In this document: piece by piece, positions 36,346-45,143 of the stretch
Layout: every line of letters starts with the position of its first letter
How positions within the stretch are numbered: the first letter of the stretch is position 1
Source of the DNA: Candidatus Gastranaerophilales bacterium
GTDB taxonomy: Bacteria; Cyanobacteriota; Vampirovibrionia; Gastranaerophilales; Gastranaerophilaceae
Assembly: GCA_910587815.1 (NCBI GenBank)
Contig: CAJUNK010000007.1
Span: 52,009-116,008, forward strand
Reading direction: 5' to 3'
DNA: 64,000 nt
Notes under the pieces: generated by a model
The model's input: the letters and a program-made list of their open reading frames with translations, nothing else
The model's database searches: none
What the model was told of the DNA's origin: nothing
Position numbers and translations under genes: made by a program

Positions 36346-36545
36346 TTATTGCTTACAAGCATTTTAAAAGCAACAAGGCCACGTGCCGAAATTTGTTTAA
36401 AGCTTTCTCTTTGCGATTTTGATATTTCAAGAACCCTGATTATTCTTTGGATTTCGCGCACCTTTTTAGCGCTATCCAGCAAATAAGCATTTTTTGCAGG
36501 TTCTGTTACAATATTAAACAGCGTATTTAATTCACGTTCATTCAT
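36342..36545 (-). CDS. Small hypothetical helical protein (67 aa)
   Basis: A 67-aa ORF starting MNERELNTLFNIVTEPAKNA, mostly charged and helical (KKVREIQRIIRVLEISKSQR). Its end overlaps the end of the convergent REC/GGDEF-like gene by 4 nt. The Shine-Dalgarno evidence is poor. It could be a small partner protein, but confidence is limited; the composition is protein-like and not a simple antisense shadow. Confidence 0.5.
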   Translation of the reverse strand: MNERELNTLFNIVTEPAKNAYLLDSAKKVREIQRIIRVLEISKSQRESFKQISARGLVAFKMLVSNN

Positions 36546-36712
36546 AAAAAACTCTCAGTTTAAAATATAATTAACTCCATGTATATTTATAAAGTTTTTT
36601 TAAACAAGAATATTGCCATTATGTTAAGGGTTTGTTAAATATCGTTACAAAAAGCAAAGTGTGTTCAAAAATGCTATTCTAAAACAATGAAAATATTTTA
36701 GGAGAATCTATT

Positions 36713-37663
36713 TTGAAAAAAATTTTAATATCAATTGCGTTAGTATTAACAATTATTTTTGGTTTTTTATATTTTACAAACATAAATGCAAAGGCCGCCA
36801 TAAATAATGATTACAAAATATATCTAAAACAAGGTGTACATAATTTATACGTTACAAAAAATTACAGCGCAGCAGTGTCTGATTTTGAAAAGGCTCTGCA
36901 ACTTAATCCAAATGAATATTCAATATACTGCCTTCTTGGAATGAGCTATGGCCAGATTGGAAATGTTAAAAAATCTGAAGAAATCTTAACCCTTGCAACT
37001 AAAAAATTTCCAGACGAATGGGTGGCATATACATTTTTAGGCGATATAAAACACCAGCAAAAACAAACCCCCATTGCCATTGAATATTATAAAAAAGCCT
37101 TAAATTCACCCACACTTCCAAATGATAAAAAGGTAGGCCTTGAAAAAATTATACAAAATTTCATTAATGAGCAAAATGTATACGAAGCAAAATCAAGCAC
37201 GCCATCAGGTGAAAAAATTACAACAAATCTAAACGGTAATATATGGAAAAAAGCATACTTTAAAGGCACAGATGCACAATGGATGATAGAATACGGCCTA
37301 AAAAATGAAGATGTGCTTAATTATAAATGGACAAAACTTGTTACTGTTAATTTTTATGATAAAAATGCTTACAATTTTACAAATGAAACAATTTATAACG
37401 GTTTTTATACACTTTTAAATAAAACTGCAAACGGTTTAAATAGTTCTCTTTATATGCAAAAAATACCTTCGCCCAAAGGAACAGCCGCAGATGAAATTTT
37501 TTTTGAATGGAAAATAAAAGGCAGGGGTGAATCTGAAATTTGCAGAATTTTCAAAGGAAATAGAGGATTTTATTTTGGGCACTATGCACACAAAAAAGAA
37601 ACTTTCACACAACAAGAAAAAACGGAAGCAATTCAAATTTTAAAAAGTATAAAAGAAATTTAG
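36713..37663 (+). CDS. Membrane-anchored or secreted TPR protein (paralogue 1)
   Basis: A 316-aa protein starting at TTG 36713 with AGGAG 8 nt upstream. A signal sequence or N-terminal anchor is MKKILISIALVLTIIFGFLY. TPR-like repeats follow at about 34-145 (ITEGYFEKALQLNPNEYSIY-type helices: ALQLNPNEYSIYCLLGMSYG, ATKKFPDEWVAYTFLGDIKH). The C-terminal 150 residues form a separate domain that I do not recognise. The gene at 37679 is a shorter paralogue of the TPR half, only 15 bp downstream. Confidence 0.8.
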   Translation: MKKILISIALVLTIIFGFLYFTNINAKAAINNDYKIYLKQGVHNLYVTKNYSAAVSDFEKALQLNPNEYSIYCLLGMSYGQIGNVKKSEEILTLATKKFPDEWVAYTFLGDIKHQQKQTPIAIEYYKKALNSPTLPNDKKVGLEKIIQNFINEQNVYEAKSSTPSGEKITTNLNGNIWKKAYFKGTDAQWMIEYGLKNEDVLNYKWTKLVTVNFYDKNAYNFTNETIYNGFYTLLNKTANGLNSSLYMQKIPSPKGTAADEIFFEWKIKGRGESEICRIFKGNRGFYFGHYAHKKETFTQQEKTEAIQILKSIKEI

Positions 37664-37678
37664 CAAGGAAGCTTATTA

Positions 37679-38131
37679 ATGAAAAAATATATAAATTATT
37701 TTATTAGCATATTTATCCTATCTTTTGGTCTGTTTCATTTTGCCTTTTGCGCCACAAATGCAGAATTAAATAATTACAGAAATTATTTACAGCAAGGGGC
37801 AAATGCACTAAAGGTGACAAAAAATTATAATGAAGCAATTGTTAATTTTGAAAAAGCGCTTAAAATAAACCCAAATGATTACAATACCCTCTGTGCCCTT
37901 GCAATAAGCTATGGGTATATTGGAAATAATACAAAAGCAGAAGAAATTTTGCTTACTGCAAAAAGAAAATTCCCGAATGAATGGCTTGCATACACATTTT
38001 TAGGGGATATAAAACTATACAAAAATCAAAGACAAGCAGGAATACAATATTATAAAAAGGCAATAAGCCTGCCCTCCATGCCAGAAGATTACAGGATAAA
38101 ATACAAACAAATGATGGAAAAGATGCAGTAA
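37679..38131 (+). CDS. Secreted TPR protein (paralogue 2, short form)
   Basis: A 150-aa protein with an N-terminal signal-like segment (KYINYFISIFILSFGLFHFA) and TPR-like helices that align with paralogue 1 (KALKINPNDYNTLCALAISY, KRKFPNEWLAYTFLGDIKLY). It lacks the C-terminal domain of its upstream neighbour. The tandem pair clearly arose by duplication and then loss of the tail. GGAAG lies upstream of ATG. Cargo or partners unknown. Confidence 0.78.
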   Translation: MKKYINYFISIFILSFGLFHFAFCATNAELNNYRNYLQQGANALKVTKNYNEAIVNFEKALKINPNDYNTLCALAISYGYIGNNTKAEEILLTAKRKFPNEWLAYTFLGDIKLYKNQRQAGIQYYKKAISLPSMPEDYRIKYKQMMEKMQ

Positions 38132-38167
38132 AAGGTATTATTACACATCATTAATTACGAGCAGATG

Positions 38168-38725
38168 CTACTGTTTTACGGTTTCGTTATTTTTTACAAT
38201 ATCAAAATAGGAAATACCGTTTGATTTTAAAATAAAATCACAAAATTCACGAACAGCACCTTTTCCGCCGCCATAATTTGAAACACAGGATGCTGAATTT
38301 TTAATATCATCTATTGCATCATTTGGCGCGCAGGAAAGACCTACCCTTTCAATCACACAATAATCAGGATAATCGTCCCCCATATATGCAATTTCATCAT
38401 ATTTTACATTAAATTCTTCACATAATTCATTAAGTGCTTTCAGCTTGTTTTTCTGTCCCATAAAAAGTCTTGTAATATCAAGAACTTTTGCCCGATGAGC
38501 AACAGTACCATTATCACGCGCAGTTATTATTGCAGTTTTAAAACCTGCTTTATTTAACATAACAACACCATGACCATCATGCGCATTAAAAGTTTTAATT
38601 TCTCTGCCATCTTCTAAAAATGTTAAAGAACCATCAGTCATCACACCATCTACATCAAAGGCGACAATTTTTATCTTCTGTGCCTTGTATTTTAGCTCTA
38701 TATCATTAAAGTTTAAATTTTTCAT
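38168..38725 (-). CDS. kdsC: 3-deoxy-D-manno-octulosonate 8-phosphate phosphatase
   Basis: A 185-aa HAD-superfamily phosphatase that makes free KDO for lipopolysaccharide. The HAD motif I DVDGVMTDGSL (about 21-31) has both catalytic Asp; motif II is TAR, and motif III holds YMGDDYPD. The C-terminal AVREFCDFIL fits KdsC. AGGAG precedes ATG. The stop of kdsD sits 1 nt before this start. The pair shows that this organism can build a KDO-like sugar, consistent with a diderm envelope. Confidence 0.93.
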   Translation of the reverse strand: MKNLNFNDIELKYKAQKIKIVAFDVDGVMTDGSLTFLEDGREIKTFNAHDGHGVVMLNKAGFKTAIITARDNGTVAHRAKVLDITRLFMGQKNKLKALNELCEEFNVKYDEIAYMGDDYPDYCVIERVGLSCAPNDAIDDIKNSASCVSNYGGGKGAVREFCDFILKSNGISYFDIVKNNETVKQ

Positions 38726-38726
38726 T

Positions 38727-39734
38727 TTAGGCTACTCCTGCTTTCAGAAGGTCATGAATGTGTATAATACCTATAAGCTTACTATTATCTACAACACCAA
38801 GGGATGTTATAGAAAATTTTTCCATAATAGAAAGTGCTTTTGCGGCTAAATCATCCACAGAAACAGATTTTGGGTTTAAAACCATAACATCTTTTACCTT
38901 CAAAGATTCAATATTTGTATGTTTTAATAAAATTCTTCTAATATCACCATCTGTAATAACCCCTTTTAGGGTTTTATCGGAATTTAAAACATAAGCACAG
39001 CCTAAATTTTTATCTGATATTAATTTAACAGCTTCAATAAAACTCATATTTTCATCAATAATTGGAAGTCTTTCGGTTTCTTTCAGCATTAAATCTGACA
39101 CTTTATATAAAATTCCCTTGCCAAGAGCACCGGATGGATGAAACACAAGAAAATCTTCATAAGAAAACCCGCGTTTTTTCAAAAGGCATACTGCAAGTGC
39201 ATCACCAAGTGCAAGTGTTACAGTGGTGCTTGCAGTGGGTGCTTTATTTAAAGGACATGCTTCTCTTTCAACTGAAATATCCAATACAACATCACTCCTT
39301 TTTGCAAGGGTAGATTCAAGTTTACCTGTTATTCCAATTAAAGGTACACCAAACCTTTTTATTAATGGAAGAAGATTTAACAATTCAGCTGTTTCACCGC
39401 TATTTGAAATACCCATCACCACATCATCTCTTGTAATTATTCCTGAATCTCCATGGGTGGATTCAGCAGGATGCAAAAACACAGCAGGGGTGCCTGTGGA
39501 ACACAATGTGGAAGCTATTTTTCTACCTATCAGGCCGGATTTTCCCATACCTGTCACCACTACTTTTCCTTTTGAATTATAAAGGATATTTATGGCATTA
39601 ATAAACTCTTCCCCTTGTCTTTCTTTAAGTTTTAGGATTGAATTTGCTTCAATATCAAAAACCTCTTTTGCACTTTCAATGAGCTCATTTTCTTTCATAA
39701 CAATAGCTTGCACCAGTTTTTCCTCGCTTCTCAT
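38727..39734 (-). CDS. kdsD: Arabinose-5-phosphate isomerase (KdsD)
   Basis: A 335-aa KpsF/KdsD-type isomerase that converts ribulose-5-phosphate to arabinose-5-phosphate, the precursor of KDO. SIS domain: VVTGMGKSGLIGRKIASTL, TPAVFLHPAESTHGDSG, SNSGETAEL. Two CBS modules follow (about 205-335, ending IHIHDLLKAG). It precedes kdsC on the same transcript. The start at 39734 has no clear ribosome site; an internal GTG close by is possible. Confidence 0.93.
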   Translation of the reverse strand: MRSEEKLVQAIVMKENELIESAKEVFDIEANSILKLKERQGEEFINAINILYNSKGKVVVTGMGKSGLIGRKIASTLCSTGTPAVFLHPAESTHGDSGIITRDDVVMGISNSGETAELLNLLPLIKRFGVPLIGITGKLESTLAKRSDVVLDISVEREACPLNKAPTASTTVTLALGDALAVCLLKKRGFSYEDFLVFHPSGALGKGILYKVSDLMLKETERLPIIDENMSFIEAVKLISDKNLGCAYVLNSDKTLKGVITDGDIRRILLKHTNIESLKVKDVMVLNPKSVSVDDLAAKALSIMEKFSITSLGVVDNSKLIGIIHIHDLLKAGVA

Positions 39735-39876
39735 TAAGATTAGGTATTTAAAATATTTTTATAAAATTATACACCAAACAGCTTAAATTGAATCAAGGTT
39801 TAATAAAGTTTGAATTTTAACATCCGACAAACTTAACAAATAGAAATAAAACTTAATATTTTATGGCTTACACTTT

Positions 39877-40215
39877 ATGAAAAAAATAAGTATAAATTTT
39901 AATACTAAAAATCTGGATGAAAAAATTCAAACAGCAAAAAGTGCATTTGATAGAGAAAAATGTCTTGAATTTGATTTTGATTTAAGCAAATTAAACCTCA
40001 TAGATGCAAGCAGGACAGTACTTTTACTATCAGCAGAATTAATGAAAAAAAACAAAAATTCAAAAATAAACTGCAAACTAAAAGATAAAACAACAATGAA
40101 TATTATTGCACCCAGAAAATTGAAAAATATTTTCCTTAGTGTTAATCTTGAAAATAATGTGAGAGACATTAAATATAATACAAAAATCTTCAAAAGAACA
40201 GGAAATGCACTATGA
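39877..40215 (+). CDS. Hypothetical 112-aa protein upstream of aldolase gene
   Basis: A 112-aa basic protein starting MKKISINFNTKNLDEKIQ. It is rich in Lys and Asn and shows a STAS-like alternation: a beta strand (CLEFDFDLSKLNLIDASRTV), a helix (LLLSAELMKKNKNSK), then a strand. That fold hint is only a suggestion. Its end overlaps the aldolase start by 4 nt (ATGA), supporting translational coupling. No Shine-Dalgarno sequence is evident at its own start. Confidence 0.6.
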   Translation: MKKISINFNTKNLDEKIQTAKSAFDREKCLEFDFDLSKLNLIDASRTVLLLSAELMKKNKNSKINCKLKDKTTMNIIAPRKLKNIFLSVNLENNVRDIKYNTKIFKRTGNAL

Positions 40216-40817
40216 CAAACATAATTCAAGCCATAAAAGAAAATAAAATTTACGGCATCATAAGAGAAGACGACACAAATAAAGCAATAGAAATTGCAAA
40301 TGCATATATAGAAGGCGGCATAAAAGTAATTGAGATTAACTCTACAATTGATGCTATAAGAGAAGTAGCAAAAAACGAAGACGTTTATGTAGCTCAAGGC
40401 GGCGTTATTACTTCATCTCAGGCTATTGATGGAATACGCGCAGGCGCAAAGCTTTTAGTATCTCCAATTTTACAAATGAATTTAGTAAAATTATCATCAG
40501 GTCATAAAATTCCTTTAATGCTAACTGCTACCACCCCAAACGAGGCCTATACTGCCTGGAAAGCAAGGGTTCCGGTTATAAAAATTTATCCAATTAAAGA
40601 CCTTGGCGGCGCAACGTATATTGAAGAATTATTAAGACCAATGAAATTTTTAAATGTTATGCCAACAGGTTCAATTAAAATTTCAGATATTAAAGAATAT
40701 TTGAAAAAAGGTGCAACGGCTGTTGGACTTGGACATGAACTTTATCACAATAAAACAATGGAAGAAATTGTTCAAAGCGCCAAAAGTGCCGTAAATGAAG
40801 TATTTTTGGCAAAATAA
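40212..40817 (+). CDS. eda: KDPG/KHG-type aldolase
   Basis: A 201-aa class I aldolase of the KDPG/KHG family. The (beta/alpha)8 pattern is clear: KIYGIIREDDTNKAIEIANA, GGIKVIEINSTIDAIREV, VAQGGVITSSQAIDGIRAGA, then VPVIKIYPIKDLGG, where the Schiff-base Lys falls in KIYP. The C-terminal GATAVGLGHELY holds the phosphate-binding glycine. It likely splits 2-keto-3-deoxy-6-phosphogluconate or 4-hydroxy-2-oxoglutarate. No edd gene is adjacent, so the exact substrate is open. Confidence 0.87.
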   Translation: MTNIIQAIKENKIYGIIREDDTNKAIEIANAYIEGGIKVIEINSTIDAIREVAKNEDVYVAQGGVITSSQAIDGIRAGAKLLVSPILQMNLVKLSSGHKIPLMLTATTPNEAYTAWKARVPVIKIYPIKDLGGATYIEELLRPMKFLNVMPTGSIKISDIKEYLKKGATAVGLGHELYHNKTMEEIVQSAKSAVNEVFLAK

Positions 40818-41094
40818 CACGTAAAAAGCTTGTCACACAATGGGTTTAGCCTATTTTTTAAAAGCATTTTATGTTTTAGAGAAGATTTTTACTCCTATTT
40901 ATAGCGCAGCAGTTTTGTTTCCAAGCTTTTAAACGCTTTAAAACCTTGATACAAAGAATGTTTCGCCATTTTTAATAAAAAATATGGTAAAATCCATCAA
41001 CAGAGGATATATTCGGATTTTTGTGTGTTAAAAAGCCCGCTATACAAATGTTTTAACATAATGAAAACAGTAAAAAGCAATACACAAGGAATTT

Positions 41095-42078
41095 TTACAC
41101 CCCTAAAAACATATACGTTAAGTTTTTCCTGTTTTCTTTTTTGGCTTTTTCTACATGTTTATGGATAATTTTTGAAATTTCAGAAATTAATTTTACATTT
41201 TCATTATCATTCATTTTTGATTCTGATATAAAAATTGCTATATAATATGTTTCACCATCAGGAAAAATTACAAATCCTGCATCATTATCAGCAATTCTCA
41301 CCCCATCAGGTTTTCTTGAAGATCTTCCTGTTTTATGCCCAAAAATTACACTATCAGGCAGTCCAGCCTTTATTTTATCGCTGCCTGTTACAGTTTCAAT
41401 CATAATTTTATCAAGAAATTTTTTATGTTCATCAGTTAAACAAATTTTACTATGGGTTTGTAATGGGTGTAAAATATAAGTATAGCTAGCATTTTCACGA
41501 AATAGCTGCATAGCTTCAATAACATCCATAGGAGGGGCTGTATTTATATATTGATTATTAAAATCAGCTTCCATCATTTTCTCATCAGCAGAAATGCGGA
41601 TATTCGGGAAGTGATACCGTTTTAATTCCATCTGTAATTTCTGCATTCCTCCAATATAATTTATCAAAATATCGGTTGCATTATTATCACTTTCTGAAAC
41701 CATGTATTTCATTAAATCTGCAATTGTTATGCAGAATGGGGTTTTTGGATATTTTTCCAGCATGGGTGTATATGTGGTTCTAATTATCATATCTTCTTTT
41801 ACAAGAACTTTATCATTTAGTGATTTTTCTTCATCTTCAAGTTTATTTAAAACCGCAACTGCAACAAAATACTTAAAAACACTCATTAGGGGTATATTTT
41901 TATTATTAAATTCAAATACAAAACGTTTTGAAAGCACAGCAGCAGATACCGTGCAATCCTTACCCCATAAGGCTTTTTGGATTTTAAATGTTAAAGAATT
42001 AAAATATAGAAATATACCAAAAATTACACTGCAAGCAAGTAAAAAGAAAATTATGCAGAGAAAAAACTGTTTTTTCAT
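41095..42078 (-). CDS. Class A (PER/CfxA-like subgroup) beta-lactamase or related serine hydrolase
   Basis: A 327-aa protein with the class A active-site motifs SVFK (66-69), SDN (130-132) and KTG (249-251). Glutamates at 166 and 170 in DEKMMEAD are placed like the Glu-166 region of class A2 enzymes. The N-terminus is a membrane segment with a lipobox-like LLAC (13-16), so it may be a lipoprotein or a tethered enzyme in the periplasm. It probably hydrolyses penicillins or cephalosporins; spectrum cannot be told from sequence. Start MKKQFFLCIIFF. It follows leuA in the same direction. Confidence 0.85.
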   Translation of the reverse strand: MKKQFFLCIIFFLLACSVIFGIFLYFNSLTFKIQKALWGKDCTVSAAVLSKRFVFEFNNKNIPLMSVFKYFVAVAVLNKLEDEEKSLNDKVLVKEDMIIRTTYTPMLEKYPKTPFCITIADLMKYMVSESDNNATDILINYIGGMQKLQMELKRYHFPNIRISADEKMMEADFNNQYINTAPPMDVIEAMQLFRENASYTYILHPLQTHSKICLTDEHKKFLDKIMIETVTGSDKIKAGLPDSVIFGHKTGRSSRKPDGVRIADNDAGFVIFPDGETYYIAIFISESKMNDNENVKLISEISKIIHKHVEKAKKENRKNLTYMFLGV

Positions 42079-42095
42079 AAAATTTTATACCTGCC

Positions 42096-43619
42096 TTAAT
42101 TTTTATATATTAAATTATAAGCATTAAATATGGCTTTAACGTTTGCTACAGCGGTATTTTTATGAATAGCACGGCCGATAACTTTAGCGCCATTTTCACC
42201 TTCAAGATGAATAACACTCATAGCCATAGCACCTGAACCCATTAATTCTTCATCCATTGCAATTTGCTTATAATGCAGCAATGTGCGCTCAAAGCCTGAT
42301 TGTTTCAGTGCATCCATACAAGCATCAATAGGCCCATTACCATTTCCAGTAAGACTATATTCTTTATTATTATGTTTAAATTCAAGAATAAATTTACCAT
42401 CACCGGCATGGTCGAATTTTAAAAGCTTGAAAGGTCCTTCAATATTGCAAATTTCTCTAAAGTAAATATCTATGATATTTCTTGTTGGAAGTTCGCCTAC
42501 TTTTTCAGCAGCTTCTTTCACAGATGGAGCAAGTCTTATAGCTTCTTGGATAGTTATTGGATAACCTGCTTTTGATATAATTTCAAAAATAGCAGTTTTG
42601 CCGGATTGGCTTGTAAAGCCTATTTTTTCATCATCTTTTCTGCCTATTAAAGATGGGTGAATTGGCCTATAGGCACCAAATTCCATATCTTTTGTCTTCA
42701 AGGCACCGTCTTGGTGAATTCCACTTCTATGTGCAAGGGCATCAGGGCCTACCAGTGGGGCTTTTTCATAAATTTCAACCTTAGACATTTGTGCCACAAT
42801 TAATGCAGTTTCATAAATTTTTGATAAATCCACAGGAACATCAACGCCTGAATTATACAGAGCCACTGCAACTTCATAGAAATTAGTATTGCCTGTACGC
42901 TCCCCAAGACCATTTAAGGCACATTCTAACTGTACAGCGCCTGAAAAATAGCTTTCCACAGTTGTGGCAGTTGCCATACCAAGGTCATTATGATTGTGCG
43001 CCGAAATTGCAATGTCTTTTGGAAGTGCATTATAAACCTTTTCAACCATATCAAGAAAAACTCTAGGACGTTTTCTTTCAACAGTATTAGGCAGATTTAT
43101 AGTTGTAGCGCCTGCTTTTACAACTTCTTGCAGCGTATCTATAACAAAATCAAGATTTTCAAGGCAATCGCCAAAATGTTCTACAGAAAATTGTACTTCG
43201 CCATTTTTATTTACTTTTTTAATTTGTTCACAAGCAAAAGAAACAGCATTGATAGCGGTTTTACGCACTTCCATGGGGTCTTTATTTAAAACATATTTCA
43301 TGTGAAATGGGCTTAAAGTTAGAAATGTATGAACTCTTGGAATTTTACTATGTCCAATAGCGTTTACAGCACTTAAAATATCTCCTTCAATGCATCTTGC
43401 AAGGGCTGAAACCACTAAATTTTCAGGAGCAACAGATGCCAAATGTTTACAAGCATCATAATCCATTTCAGAAGATGCCGGAAACCCAACTTCCACAGCC
43501 TGCACATTTAATTCTAGAAGTTTATTAAAAATAATCTCTTTTTCTGAAAGCTGCCAGGGTTTTTTTAAAGATTGGTTGCCGTCTCTTAAAGTAATATCGT
43601 AAAAAAATGGTCTTTTCAT
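42096..43619 (-). CDS. leuA: 2-isopropylmalate synthase (LeuA family)
   Basis: A 507-aa Claisen-condensing enzyme. The catalytic N-terminal domain has FFYDITLRDGNQSLKKPW and the HxH metal site AHNHNDLGMATATTVE. NGLGERTGNTNF is typical, and the C-terminal LeuA dimer/regulatory domain is complete. It condenses acetyl-CoA with 3-methyl-2-oxobutanoate in leucine synthesis; citramalate synthase is a less likely alternative. It is divergent from the 43806 gene with a roughly 190-bp gap that holds no clear T-box or attenuator that I can see. Confidence 0.9.
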   Translation of the reverse strand: MKRPFFYDITLRDGNQSLKKPWQLSEKEIIFNKLLELNVQAVEVGFPASSEMDYDACKHLASVAPENLVVSALARCIEGDILSAVNAIGHSKIPRVHTFLTLSPFHMKYVLNKDPMEVRKTAINAVSFACEQIKKVNKNGEVQFSVEHFGDCLENLDFVIDTLQEVVKAGATTINLPNTVERKRPRVFLDMVEKVYNALPKDIAISAHNHNDLGMATATTVESYFSGAVQLECALNGLGERTGNTNFYEVAVALYNSGVDVPVDLSKIYETALIVAQMSKVEIYEKAPLVGPDALAHRSGIHQDGALKTKDMEFGAYRPIHPSLIGRKDDEKIGFTSQSGKTAIFEIISKAGYPITIQEAIRLAPSVKEAAEKVGELPTRNIIDIYFREICNIEGPFKLLKFDHAGDGKFILEFKHNNKEYSLTGNGNGPIDACMDALKQSGFERTLLHYKQIAMDEELMGSGAMAMSVIHLEGENGAKVIGRAIHKNTAVANVKAIFNAYNLIYKN

Positions 43620-43805
43620 AACAAAACTATTCCCAAAATAAAATTATGTGATAAAATAAATTGTACCATGAACAATTTTTGCCATAAAATACTACACTTA
43701 TAATATTAAATTTTGTTAAAACTACCATACAATTGCGCAATTTTTAAAATTTAGAAACATTATAGAACTTGTGGAAAAACTTAGTTTTTAAGTTTATAGA
43801 AATCT

Positions 43806-44510
43806 ATGCTAAAAATTAACAACAATACATGTAACAGCCCGAATTTTCGAGGCTTCACCGTTGGTCCAAAGGCTGCAAAGACACTGGATAAAATCGGCGC
43901 AATGCAATCTCCAAGCCAAAGACTGATTTTTGGAGCATCTGCACTTGCCCTGCATCCTATTTTGGATAAATTAAACCCTTGGGTAGATGAAGAAACCAGA
44001 AACACATCTGCAAAAAGAAGTGCAGCAAAAGCTATTGCCTGCACTGTTACAGGCGTTACAATCAGGGAAGCCTGCATTTTGGGTACAAATGCATTATTAA
44101 ATAATAAAAATCTAGTTTCCAAACTGCCAAAATATATGCTAAAAGATAAAAGCCATACCGCAGGTGTTATTGGAACGCTTATGGGTCTTGGAATTATGGT
44201 GTTTACAAATTTTATTATAGATGTTCCATTAACAAACAAATTAACAAATATGTTTACAAAAAAATCACAAAAAAATATCAAAAATACCAATAATGAACAA
44301 AAGCAAGCACCTTCTCCTGAAATAAAAACTCCATCACCTACTTTTTCAAACTATGAAAGAAGTGCAATGCAAGCATCGACTATAACAAATGCAGCCATCG
44401 TACCAAATGCTGAATCTAAAACAAATGTTTTCATTGAAACAAATACCGCATCAGCTAAAGCCGCATTGTCTCAGATAAATACGGAGGTAATCAATGGGCG
44501 CAATAAATAA
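43806..44510 (+). CDS. Membrane protein with N-terminal NFRG tag (pair member 1)
   Basis: A 234-aa protein starting MLKINNNTCNSPNFRGFTVG, which includes the F-x-G motif. Two hydrophobic segments follow (SAAKAIACTVTGVTIREACI and TAGVIGTLMGLGIMVFTNFI). The C-terminal part is low-complexity and polar. The end overlaps the next gene by 17 nt. I do not recognise a family, but the tag matches others in this window. The topology suggests a two-TM integral protein. Confidence 0.75.
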   Translation: MLKINNNTCNSPNFRGFTVGPKAAKTLDKIGAMQSPSQRLIFGASALALHPILDKLNPWVDEETRNTSAKRSAAKAIACTVTGVTIREACILGTNALLNNKNLVSKLPKYMLKDKSHTAGVIGTLMGLGIMVFTNFIIDVPLTNKLTNMFTKKSQKNIKNTNNEQKQAPSPEIKTPSPTFSNYERSAMQASTITNAAIVPNAESKTNVFIETNTASAKAALSQINTEVINGRNK

Positions 44511-45087
44511 GATGCAGAAAAATTTTCAAAGCTGGTTTAATAAAGATAATAATGCTAGCTTTTTATTTGTAACAGCTGCGCTTGGATGGGTTTTAGCTTC
44601 TGCGGCACAGACTGTTGGCCTTGCAGCAAATAAAGATTTAACAAAAGAAGAAAAGAAATTTTTGATTCCGCAAGAAATTGCTGATGGTGCTGTAAATATC
44701 GGCATGTATGCCCTTGTTACAACAAACCTTATGAAAGCTGCCGAAAAAATGGCAAAGCCTGGTAAACATGGAAAACCTTTTGTAAAATTAAAAAACGAGG
44801 CTGGCCACATCTTAGATTACAAAACAAATTCATCAGAATATGCAAAATTAGGCAGAAATTTGAAAACAGGAGCAGCAATCCTTGGCGGCGTAGTTTCTAC
44901 ATGTATTTTAACTCCAATTGTAAGAAACGCATTTGGTGCATATATGAAAAAACAAAGCGATAAAAACACCGATGAAGGAAAGGCACCCATACCGACAGGA
45001 ACTTATCCTGTAAGGACCCAGCCATTCTTTACAAAAACATATAGTTTTCCTGTTTTTAGGGCAAGTTCAGGAAATATGAAGATTTGA
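44494..45087 (+). CDS. Membrane protein (pair member 2)
   Basis: A 197-aa protein with hydrophobic segments near 22-42 (ASFLFVTAALGWVLASAAQT), 62-81 and 127-148 (GAAILGGVVSTCILTPIVRN). GGAGG lies 6 nt before ATG inside the 3' end of the upstream gene, a clear sign of translational coupling. The C-terminus ends SFPVFRASSGNM, carrying an F-x-A-like piece. With gene 43806 it forms a two-gene operon of unknown function that ends at a strong terminator. Confidence 0.75.
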   Translation: MGAINKMQKNFQSWFNKDNNASFLFVTAALGWVLASAAQTVGLAANKDLTKEEKKFLIPQEIADGAVNIGMYALVTTNLMKAAEKMAKPGKHGKPFVKLKNEAGHILDYKTNSSEYAKLGRNLKTGAAILGGVVSTCILTPIVRNAFGAYMKKQSDKNTDEGKAPIPTGTYPVRTQPFFTKTYSFPVFRASSGNMKI

Positions 45088-45109
45088 TAATTAATATATT
45101 TTCAACATA

Positions 45110-45143
45110 AAAAGAACAGTTATTAAATTATAACTGTTCTTTT
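45110..45143. terminator. Bidirectional terminator between 44494 and 45128 genes
   Basis: A perfect 14-bp stem (AAAAGAACAGTTAT and complement), loop TAAATT, with T residues on the plus-side and A residues on the minus-side flanks. The sigma-like gene's stop lies within it. Confidence 0.88.

Noticed and set aside
40818..41094. Possible gene or RNA in the gap between eda and the beta-lactamase gene; a short frame near 41061 reads KSNTQGIFTPLK, like the aroA N-terminus TTQGFCTPLKG
   Set aside because: Similarity is only about ten residues and the frame overlaps the end of the beta-lactamase gene. No tRNA or other RNA fold was visible; judged chance.
43620..43805. Leader-peptide attenuator or T-box upstream of leuA
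   Set aside because: No run of Leu codons, T-box sequence or terminator/antiterminator pair was visible in the gap.
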